Of a stretch of 11,834 nt of DNA, positions 6,726-11,834 are shown one piece after another. Each line of letters begins with the position of its first letter. Positions within the stretch are counted from its first letter, which is position 1. This DNA comes from DASVDK01 sp036381125 [NCBI: Thermodesulfobacteriota bacterium] (GTDB lineage Bacteria; DASVDK01), in assembly GCA_036381125.1 (NCBI GenBank), contig DASVDK010000089.1, forward strand, positions 1-11,834. The letters are read 5' to 3'. The translations under genes and the position numbers were made by a program. Under the pieces are notes generated by a model. That model was given only the letters and a program-made list of their open reading frames with translations. It was not told the DNA's origin and made no database searches.

Positions 6726-7439
6726 ATGCGCGGGTACGGTCAGTTCTGCCCGGTCGCGGCGGCGGCCGCGATCGTCGCCGAGCGGTGGACGCCGCTGGTG
6801 GTGCGCGAGCTGCTCTGCGGCAGCCGGCGCTTCAACGACATCCACCGCGGCGTGCCGCTCATGTCGCGCACGCTCCTGGCGACGCGCCTCGCCGAGCTCG
6901 AGGAGGCCGGCGTGATCCGGCGCGAGGTGGGGCCCGACGGGCGCGGCACGTACCGGCTCACCGAGCAGGGGGAGGCGCTCCGGCCGGTCGTCGAGGCGCT
7001 CGGCGAGTGGGGGCTCCGCTTCTCGCAGCCCACCGTGCAGGAGGACAGTCTCGACGCCGCGCTGCTCATGTGGGACCTGCGCCGCAAGATCCGCGTGCAG
7101 GTCTCCCCGCCGCGCCGCGTGGTGATCCACTTCGAGCTCGAGGGGGTGCGGCCGCGCGACCGGCGCCGCACGCGCTGGTGGGTGATCGCGAGGCCGGACG
7201 ACGAGGTGGACCTCTGCCTCAAGGACCCCGGCTTCGAGGTCGACCTCGTGGTCGTCGCCGACCTGGCCGCGCTCACGCGGCTCTGGCTCTGGCGCCTCGG
7301 GTGGCGCGAGGCGGTGCGCGCGGGGTCGGTGCGGGTCGAGGGGGCGCGCGCGCTCGTCCACGCGCTGCCGAGCTGGCTGCCGGTCCCTCTCGTCACGCCG
7401 GCCGAGCCGCCGCGCTTCGTGGTCGCGGCGGCCCGATGA
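6726..7439 (+). CDS. HxlR-type winged-helix transcriptional regulator with C-terminal SCP2-like domain
   Basis: A 237-residue DNA-binding regulator. Residues 5-98 form a clear HxlR domain: YGQFCPVA at the start, ERWTPLVVRELLCGSRRFNDIHRG, MSRTLLATRLAELEEAGVIRR as the recognition and wing region, then YRLTEQGEAL. Cys8, in the QFCPVA motif, is the position that in some HxlR proteins senses electrophiles or oxidants. The extra 130 residues (about 110-215: DLVVVADLAALTRLWLWRLGWREAVRAGSVRVEG) resemble an SCP2/sterol-carrier-like domain often fused to HxlR in actinobacterial and other high-GC genomes, which may bind a hydrophobic ligand. The ATG at 6726 fits the conserved N-terminus exactly, so no downstream start is needed. 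It lies divergent from the acyl-CoA dehydrogenase across 114 bp and likely represses or activates it and itself. The TGA at 7437 opens the repeat copy at 7440. Confidence 0.94.
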   Translation: MRGYGQFCPVAAAAAIVAERWTPLVVRELLCGSRRFNDIHRGVPLMSRTLLATRLAELEEAGVIRREVGPDGRGTYRLTEQGEALRPVVEALGEWGLRFSQPTVQEDSLDAALLMWDLRRKIRVQVSPPRRVVIHFELEGVRPRDRRRTRWWVIARPDDEVDLCLKDPGFEVDLVVVADLAALTRLWLWRLGWREAVRAGSVRVEGARALVHALPSWLPVPLVTPAEPPRFVVAAAR

Positions 7440-7466
7440 CCATGGGGTCAGGTCTTTCCGTTTTCC
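7440..7466 (+). repeat. Single copy of the GGGGTCAGGTCTTTCC intergenic repeat, abutting the HxlR stop
   Basis: CCATGGGGTCAGGTCTTTCC matches the minus-strand reading of the 4801-4849 units without mismatch. It continues as GTTTTCC, one substitution from ATTTTCC. It starts at the base after the HxlR TGA, in the same orientation relative to its upstream gene as the lipoprotein copies. TGACC at 7437-7441 pairs with GGTCA at 7446-7450 around ATGG, so the stop codon forms part of a small hairpin. Confidence 0.85.
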
Positions 7467-7497
7467 ACGCCCCTCGGCCCGGCCCGCGTGGCGCCGC

Positions 7498-7521
7498 CCA
7501 ACTCGGTCCGGACCGAGCTGG
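7498..7521. terminator. 16-bp perfect palindrome, extended to 24 bp with one mismatch, between convergent genes
   Basis: CTCGGTCCGGACCGAG (7502-7517) is self-complementary. After one mismatched pair, a further CCA/TGG continues the symmetry. It could fold as a hairpin in transcripts from either strand and so serve as a shared terminator for the converging HxlR and acyltransferase genes, or be a protein-binding site. There is no T-tract. Confidence 0.4.
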
Positions 7522-7608
7522 ACCTCGGCCGGTTGCCCGCCGTAGCCCGCAGGGAGGCCGGTCCGGCATCGCGGCCGTCACTGGACGCGGGGGCCGGGCT
7601 CCTGCCGC

Positions 7609-7636
7609 GCCGAGAGGAGCCGTCGCGCTCCTCGGC
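7609..7636 (-). terminator. Bulged hairpin downstream of the lipid A acyltransferase
   Basis: GCCGAG-AG-GAGC (7609-7620) pairs with GCTC-CTCGGC (7627-7636) around CGTCGC, giving a 10-bp stem with a two-base bulge. It lies 13 bp beyond the acyltransferase stop on the minus strand. No run of Ts follows, so it is at best an atypical terminator. Confidence 0.35.
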
Positions 7637-7649
7637 AGCGCCATGGGCT

Positions 7650-8573
7650 CTAGGCGGGCTGCGTCTTCCAGCGGGGGTGCCACCAGACCCACTGGGTGGG
7701 ATGGCGGCGGACGGCGGCCTCGATGCGCCGCGTGGCCTCGACCAGGATGGCGCGCGCGGCGGCCGCCTTCGCCTCGCCGGTGAGGCCGCGCGGGACCTCG
7801 GGGAGGATCGGCTCCACGTGCACGTCGTACCGGCCGTCCTCCGCGCGGACGCAGAAGGCGGTGAAGACCGGCGCGCCGGTGGCAAGGTGGAGCACGCCGG
7901 GGGCCCGGGTCGTGAAGGCGGGCCGGCCGAAGAAGGGGACGAACTCGCCGTCGACGTCGGTGTCCTGATCGATCAGGAGCCCCAGCGTGTAGCCCTCGCG
8001 CAGGGCCCGCAGGAGGGGGCGCGCGCCCTCGTCGCGCGTGATCGTCCCGACCCCCGACGCCGCCCGCATCGCCACCACCATCTCGTGGATCCGCTCGTCC
8101 CTGAGCCGCTTCGCGATCGCCTTGCACGGCATGCCGCGGCGCGCGAGGCAGGCGACGAGCAGCTCCCAGTGGCCCAGGTGGGCCGTGATCCCGAGCGCGC
8201 CCTGGCCGCGGCGCCGCACCGTCTCGAGGACGCCGGTCGGGTCGTGGAAGCGCACCCGCTCGGCCATCTCGGCCGACGTCATGGCGGGCAGCCGGGCCGC
8301 GTCGACGAAGACCCGCCCGAAGTGCCGGAAGGTGTCGCGGGCGATCGCGTCCCGCTCGGCCTCCGTCCGGTCCGGGAAGGCGATGGCGAGGTGCGCGGCC
8401 ATCCGCGCCCGGTCGCGCGGCAGCAGGCGATAGGCCGCGCCGGCCAGGCGGTCGGTGGCGGCATAGGCGAGGCGAGGCGGCACGCGCGCCAGGACGGCCG
8501 CGCCGCCGGCCAGAAATGGATAGAGGACCCGTCGACGGAGCGACCGCGGGAGGGGCAACGAGCGCCTGGCCAT
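7650..8573 (-). CDS. Lipid A / LPS late acyltransferase, LpxL-HtrB family
   Basis: A 307-residue inner-membrane enzyme that transfers an acyl chain (usually lauroyl or myristoyl, from acyl-ACP) onto lipid A. The catalytic H-x4-E is seen as AHLGHWELL (H132, E137). Further family blocks are LRDERIHEMVVAMR, LGLLIDQDTDVDGEFVPFFGRPAFT (about 197-221), and the C-terminal HPTQWVWWHPRWKTQP. A hydrophobic N-terminal stretch (about 16-31) would attach it to the membrane. Length is typical. The ATG at 8573 is preceded by a weak GAGAG site and fits the family N-terminus. A mannosyltransferase-linked relative in mycobacteria shares the fold, so a glycolipid acyltransferase role is the alternative. It stands alone rather than in an lpx cluster. 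Its start overlaps that of the divergent endonuclease III gene. Confidence 0.93.
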   Translation of the reverse strand: MARRSLPLPRSLRRRVLYPFLAGGAAVLARVPPRLAYAATDRLAGAAYRLLPRDRARMAAHLAIAFPDRTEAERDAIARDTFRHFGRVFVDAARLPAMTSAEMAERVRFHDPTGVLETVRRRGQGALGITAHLGHWELLVACLARRGMPCKAIAKRLRDERIHEMVVAMRAASGVGTITRDEGARPLLRALREGYTLGLLIDQDTDVDGEFVPFFGRPAFTTRAPGVLHLATGAPVFTAFCVRAEDGRYDVHVEPILPEVPRGLTGEAKAAAARAILVEATRRIEAAVRRHPTQWVWWHPRWKTQPA

Positions 8574-9330
8574 GATGCTCTCTACGTCACGCCTGCCGGC
8601 GGGTCAAGGGGAAAGCACGGCCGGCGCTGGCCCCGAAGCCGCATGCGCCCTCCGCGTGCCGGCTCCCCCGAAGCGCCCGTTCGACCTCGACGCGATGTTC
8701 GCCCGGCTGCGTGCGGCCGTGCGCGGCCTCCCCGACGCCGCCATGTTCGCCCTCCGGGACCGCGGCCACGGGTCGGTCTTCGCCCAGGTCGCGGGCTGCC
8801 TCGTCTCCATCCGGACGCGCGACGAGGTCAGCCTCCCGGCGGCGCTGCGCCTGCTCGACGCGGCCCCCACGCCGGAGGCGGTGCGGCGGCTCGGGGTCGA
8901 GGGGATCGACGCCCTGATCCGCCCGTGCACCTTCCACGAGGCGAAGGCGCGCCAGATCCACGCGATCGCCGAGCGCGCCGTGCGCGAGCACGGCGGCGCC
9001 CTCCCCTGCGACGGCGACCTGCTCCGCTCGCTCCCCGGCGTCGGGCCGAAATGCGCCAACCTGGCGCTCGGCGTTGCCTGCGGCGAGGCGCGCATCGCCG
9101 TCGACATCCACGTGCACCGGGTGACCAACCGGTGGGGGCTCGTGGCGACTCCCACGCCCGTCCGGACCATGGCCGCGCTCGAGCAGGTGCTGCCTCGGCG
9201 CTACTGGATCGAGATCAACCGGCTCCTCGTCCCCTTCGGCAAGCACGTCTGCACCGGGGTCCGGCCGCGCTGCTCCACCTGCCCGGTGCTCGAGTGGTGC
9301 CGGCAGGTGGGCGTCACCTCGCGCCGCTGA
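8572..9330 (+). CDS. nth: Endonuclease III-like DNA glycosylase/AP lyase with [4Fe-4S] cluster
   Basis: A base-excision repair enzyme that removes oxidised pyrimidines and cleaves the abasic site. The helix-hairpin-helix is [15 protein letters not shown] with catalytic Lys160. The catalytic Asp is D178 in [14 protein letters not shown]. The iron-sulfur loop is C227-x6-C234-x2-C237-x5-C243, exactly the Nth spacing. The glutamine-type motif near the start of the fold reads SIRTRDEVS rather than SxQTxD, typical of a distinct subfamily. Family similarity begins at about [10 protein letters not shown] (residue 34). The first 28 residues are Ala/Gly-rich and unconserved, and the longest start overlaps the start codon of the divergent acyltransferase, leaving no promoter. 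A GTG at 8656 or ATG at 8695 may be the real start. None has a good ribosome site, so I give the outermost ATG. The gene is otherwise intact. Confidence 0.93.
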   Translation: MMLSTSRLPAGQGESTAGAGPEAACALRVPAPPKRPFDLDAMFARLRAAVRGLPDAAMFALRDRGHGSVFAQVAGCLVSIRTRDEVSLPAALRLLDAAPTPEAVRRLGVEGIDALIRPCTFHEAKARQIHAIAERAVREHGGALPCDGDLLRSLPGVGPKCANLALGVACGEARIAVDIHVHRVTNRWGLVATPTPVRTMAALEQVLPRRYWIEINRLLVPFGKHVCTGVRPRCSTCPVLEWCRQVGVTSRR

Positions 9331-9349
9331 CCGGAGCGATCGCCGGGCC

Positions 9350-9379
9350 TTGCCGACCCGACCGGTCGGCGTGTACCGT
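9350..9379 (+). promoter_or_regulatory. Possible promoter of the cardiolipin synthase gene with a 12-bp palindrome in the spacer
   Basis: TTGCCG (9350-9355), an 18-bp spacer and TACCGT (9374-9379) resemble a sigma70 promoter. Transcription would start at about 9386, where the likely GTG start codon lies, again giving a leaderless mRNA. CCGACCGGTCGG (9358-9369) in the spacer is a perfect palindrome and a candidate operator. The -10 is weak, and palindromes of this length occur by chance in such DNA. Confidence 0.35.
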
Positions 9380-9385
9380 GGCGCC

Positions 9386-10891
9386 GTGAGCCCCGCCTTC
9401 GCCCCGACATCGCCCGATCCGGTCGCGCCGCTGCGGCAGATCGCCGACCAGGCCTTCTCGCGCGCCGCCGGCGCGCCGCTGGTGCCGGGCAACCGCGTCC
9501 GCCTCCTGAAGGACGCCGCCGAGAACTACCCGGCCTGGCTCGACGCCATTGCCGCCGCCCGCCGGACGATCCACTTCGAGAGCTACATCGTCCACGACGA
9601 CGCGATCGGCCGCCGCTTCGCCGAGGCGCTCGCCGCGCGCGCCCGGGCGGGCGTCCGGGTGCGCGTCCTCTACGACTTCGTCGGCGCGCTCGGCAAGTCG
9701 TCGCGCGCGCTCTGGCGGATCATGCGGGACGCCGGCGCCGAGGTGCGGGTCTTCAACCCCCCGCGTCTCGACAGCCCCCTCGGCTGGCTCTCGCGTGACC
9801 ACCGCAAGATGCTCGCGGTCGACGGCCGGATCGGCTTCGTGACCGGCCTGTGCGTCGGCCGCATGTGGGTGGGCGACCCTGCGCGGGGCCTCGAGCCGTG
9901 GCGCGACACCGGGGTCGAGGTGCGGGGGCCGGCCGTGGCGGCCATCGAGCGGGCCTTCGCGCAGACCTGGGGCGCGGCCGGCGACCCGCTGCCCGAGGGG
10001 GACCTGCCGGACGAGTCCGAGATCGCCGCCGAGGGCGACGTGGCGATGCGCGTCATCGCGAGCACGCCGTACACGGCGGGGCTCTACCGCCTCGATCAGC
10101 TCGTGGCGGCCTTCGCGCGCAAGACCCTCTGGGTGACCGACGCCTACTTCGTCGCCACCGCCACGTACGTCCAGGCGCTGGCCGCGGCGGCCCGCGACGG
10201 CGTGGACGTCCGGCTCCTCGTGCCCGGCCTGAGCGACGTCCCGCTGGTCAGGCACCTCACGCGCGCCGGCTACCGGGCGCTCCTCGAGGCCGGCGTGCGG
10301 GTCTTCGAGTGGAACGGCCCGATGCTGCACGCCAAGTCGGCCGTGACCGACGGCCGGTGGGCGCGCGTCGGCTCCTCCAACCTGAACATCGCGAGCTGGC
10401 TCGGCAACTGGGAGCTGGACGTGGCGATCGAGGACGAGCCGTTCGCGCGCGCGATGGAGCAGATGTACCTCGACGACCTCTCGCGCGCGACCGAGATCGT
10501 GCTCGGACCGAGGCGCAGGATCCAGGTGCCCGGCCGCACCCACCGCAGCCGGCCGCGCCGCCTCGGCTCGGCCGGCAGCGCGAGCCGGGTGGCCGCCGGC
10601 GCCATCCGGATCGGCAACACGGTCGGGGCCGCCATTGCCGATCGGCGTACGCTCGGCCCGGCCGAGGCGCGCGTCACCGCGGCGGCCGGCGCGGCCTGCG
10701 TCGCGCTCGCCGCCGTCGCCCTGCTGATCCCCGAGCTGATCGTCGTCCCCACGGTGCTCCTCGGCGGCTGGATCGGCATCGCGCTCCTCGTGCGCGCCCA
10801 TCGCCTCCACCGGCAGGGCCGCGAGGCGCGCCGTGCCGATCTCAGCGCCGCCAGCCGGCCAGAAGCCGAGCAAAGAGGAGGAGATGGCTGA
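9386..10891 (+). CDS. Cardiolipin synthase / phospholipase D-family protein
   Basis: A 501-residue phospholipase D superfamily enzyme, most like the ClsB-type cardiolipin synthases, which join phospholipid head groups at the membrane. Both HKD motifs are intact: [10 protein letters not shown] (H139, K141, D146) followed by FVTG, and [10 protein letters not shown] (H315, K317, D322) followed by [19 protein letters not shown] (63-75) and [10 protein letters not shown] (341-350) are further family blocks. After the second catalytic domain comes a basic linker (376-425). A hydrophobic tail (about 430-470) could form one or two membrane helices, placed at the C-terminus rather than the N-terminus as in ClsA. 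The GTG at 9386 is my choice. The frame can also start at TTG 9350 or GTG 9371, but that stretch carries a promoter-like sequence and is not conserved in character. It overlaps the convergent membrane-protein gene by 50 bp at its 3' end. Confidence 0.92.
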   Translation: MSPAFAPTSPDPVAPLRQIADQAFSRAAGAPLVPGNRVRLLKDAAENYPAWLDAIAAARRTIHFESYIVHDDAIGRRFAEALAARARAGVRVRVLYDFVGALGKSSRALWRIMRDAGAEVRVFNPPRLDSPLGWLSRDHRKMLAVDGRIGFVTGLCVGRMWVGDPARGLEPWRDTGVEVRGPAVAAIERAFAQTWGAAGDPLPEGDLPDESEIAAEGDVAMRVIASTPYTAGLYRLDQLVAAFARKTLWVTDAYFVATATYVQALAAAARDGVDVRLLVPGLSDVPLVRHLTRAGYRALLEAGVRVFEWNGPMLHAKSAVTDGRWARVGSSNLNIASWLGNWELDVAIEDEPFARAMEQMYLDDLSRATEIVLGPRRRIQVPGRTHRSRPRRLGSAGSASRVAAGAIRIGNTVGAAIADRRTLGPAEARVTAAAGAACVALAAVALLIPELIVVPTVLLGGWIGIALLVRAHRLHRQGREARRADLSAASRPEAEQRGGDG

Positions 10892-11450
10892 CGATGACGA
10901 GCGGCACGAGGAAGGTCGGCAGGAGCGAGAGCGGCAGCCAGAGGAGCGCCCGCATGGCGTGCGGGTCGGCCAGCGCGATGCGCGACGCGGCGGCGACGAC
11001 GGCGAGGATGTCGACGAGGCCGAGGACGTTCCAGACGAGGAGCGCGGCCCGTCCCGCCCCGCGCTCGAGCGGCACGAACAGGACGAGCGCCAGCGCCAGG
11101 AGCGCGATCACGATGTCGCCCCACCCCGCGGGCACGGCCCAGCTCGCCGGCAGCTCGCCCCGCGCGTCGAGGAACAGGAAGTAGATGCCCACGAGCCGGG
11201 AGACGTGGACCAGGACGAGGATCCGGAGGTCGACCGTCGCGGCCCAGTTGCGGAAGGCCGTCGAGAACCTGAGCGCGGCGAGGAACGCGAGGGTCACGGC
11301 GACGAGGACCGCCTGCGGGAAGGGAGGCGGCAGGGCGGCGAGGAGACCGGCCGCCCCGGCGACGAGGGCGGCGACGAACCAGGTGCTGATCGCGATGGCG
11401 ACCTGGGTGGAGTCGTCCGGGGACGGCGGCCGATCGGTCGCGAGGCGCAT
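10842..11450 (-). CDS. Uncharacterised membrane protein with about six transmembrane helices
   Basis: I do not recognise a named family. The 202-residue protein has six hydrophobic stretches (about residues 17-39, 44-61, 75-95, 107-127, 135-155, 168-196) and short loops. Conspicuous polar features within the membrane region are [22 protein letters not shown] (starting at residue 73, with His, Arg and Tyr), the loop [18 protein letters not shown] (96-113), and WNVLGLVDI (140-148). Semi-conserved charged residues inside helices suggest a function beyond a simple anchor. The ATG at 11450 has GGAGG about 6 bp upstream. It is divergent from the PQQ dehydrogenase gene across only 48 bp, so regulation is probably shared. 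Its last 50 bp overlap the 3' end of the cardiolipin synthase gene on the other strand. Confidence 0.83.
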   Translation of the reverse strand: MRLATDRPPSPDDSTQVAIAISTWFVAALVAGAAGLLAALPPPFPQAVLVAVTLAFLAALRFSTAFRNWAATVDLRILVLVHVSRLVGIYFLFLDARGELPASWAVPAGWGDIVIALLALALVLFVPLERGAGRAALLVWNVLGLVDILAVVAAASRIALADPHAMRALLWLPLSLLPTFLVPLVIVSHLLLFARLLAGWRR

Positions 11451-11498
11451 GGGGCACCTCCCCGTCGAGCATACCGCATCGCCAGAGGAGACGAGCGC

Positions 11499-11834
11499 GT
11501 GACCAGGAGCCGACTCTTGACCCTCGGCATCTCCGCCGCGGCCATCGCGGGCGTCGCGGTGGCGACACCGCGTCTCACCGCCTTGCCGCCGCCGGCGATC
11601 GCCGGAGTCCGCCTGCCGCCCGGGTTCTCGATCACCGTGTACGCCGACCGGCTCGACGGCGCGCGGCAGATGACCATGAGCCCGTCCGGCACCCTCTACG
11701 TCGGCTCGCGCGAGGGGCGCGTCTACGCCGTGCCGGACCGGGACGGCGACGGGCGGGGCGACGAGGTCCTCGTCGTCGCGCGCGACCTCGCCGGCCCGCA
11801 CGGGGTCGCCTTCCGGGACGGCGCGCTCTACGTG
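11499..11834 (+). CDS. PQQ-dependent sugar (sorbosone/glucose) dehydrogenase-like protein, N-terminal part (runs off the right edge)
   Basis: The visible 112 residues begin at a GTG with AGAGGAG 8 bp upstream (11484-11490). An Arg-containing start and a hydrophobic stretch (about 5-23) form a probable signal peptide or anchor, so the enzyme should face the periplasm. The mature part reads LPPGFSITVYADRL (39-52), MTMSPSGTLYVGSREGRVYAV (58-78), then DRDGDGRGDEV (80-90, a Ca-binding-like Asp/Gly loop). It ends with LAGPHGVAFRDGALYV (97-112). This is the first two blades of the six-bladed soluble-glucose-dehydrogenase propeller, in the sorbosone-dehydrogenase-like group, in which a His after the conserved Pro lies near PQQ. 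There is no stop codon before the window ends. The substrate is unknown; some relatives lack PQQ. Its start lies 48 bp from that of the divergent membrane protein. Confidence 0.86.
   Translation, partial: MTRSRLLTLGISAAAIAGVAVATPRLTALPPPAIAGVRLPPGFSITVYADRLDGARQMTMSPSGTLYVGSREGRVYAVPDRDGDGRGDEVLVVARDLAGPHGVAFRDGALYV

Noticed and set aside
9314-11184. Long frames on both strands across the cardiolipin synthase gene
   Set aside because: Their translations are low-complexity Arg/Ala/Gly/Pro/His with no recognisable motifs, while the plus-strand gene has both HKD motifs.

Overview
The window is GC-rich throughout (about 70% or more by eye), densely packed with genes, and uses third-position G/C so strongly that most frames stay open. 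It carries no tRNA, rRNA, CRISPR array or intact transposase. An LpxL/HtrB-type lipid A acyltransferase points to a Gram-negative with an LPS outer membrane. GC content, several GTG/TTG starts, a PQQ-type sugar dehydrogenase and GGGGTCAGGTC-type intergenic repeats would suit an environmental high-GC lineage such as Binatota, Rokubacteria/Methylomirabilota or Myxococcota. The sequence alone does not decide among them.

Layout. Positions 1-1503 (minus strand) hold a MOT1-family molybdate/sulfate permease followed by the 5' part of a Dps ferritin-like gene that runs off the left edge. Divergent from these, 1570-4656 (plus) encodes a 1028-residue membrane sensor histidine kinase (periplasmic sensor, HAMP, two PAS, GAF, HisKA, HATPase) with no response regulator beside it. 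4657-4855 is non-coding and holds a small cluster of direct and inverted repeats. 4856-5398 (minus) is a lipoprotein with a long Thr-Pro linker. 5472-6611 (minus) is an acyl-CoA dehydrogenase-family flavoprotein. Divergent from it, 6726-7439 (plus) is an HxlR-type regulator, probably its local regulator.

7440-7649 is non-coding. It holds another copy of the repeat, a 16-bp perfect palindrome and a bulged hairpin. 7650-8573 (minus) is the lipid A acyltransferase, and its start codon overlaps that of a divergent endonuclease III-like gene (8572-9330). A cardiolipin synthase/phospholipase D gene (about 9386-10891, plus) follows and overlaps tail-to-tail with a six-helix membrane protein (10842-11450, minus). 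Divergent from that, a PQQ-dependent sugar/sorbosone dehydrogenase gene starts at 11499 and runs off the right edge.

These look like ordinary chromosomal housekeeping and accessory genes: envelope lipids (LpxL, Cls), DNA repair and protection (Nth, Dps), sensing, and flavin/PQQ oxidoreductases. They do not form one pathway. The most unusual content is non-coding. A GGGGTCAGGTCTTTCC repeat sits directly on the stop codons of two unrelated genes, in the same orientation relative to each, so that the TGA becomes one arm of a small hairpin. Two genes (HxlR and Cls) have promoter-like elements that would give almost leaderless mRNAs, each with a dyad in the promoter spacer. I did not find a convincing new multi-gene system.
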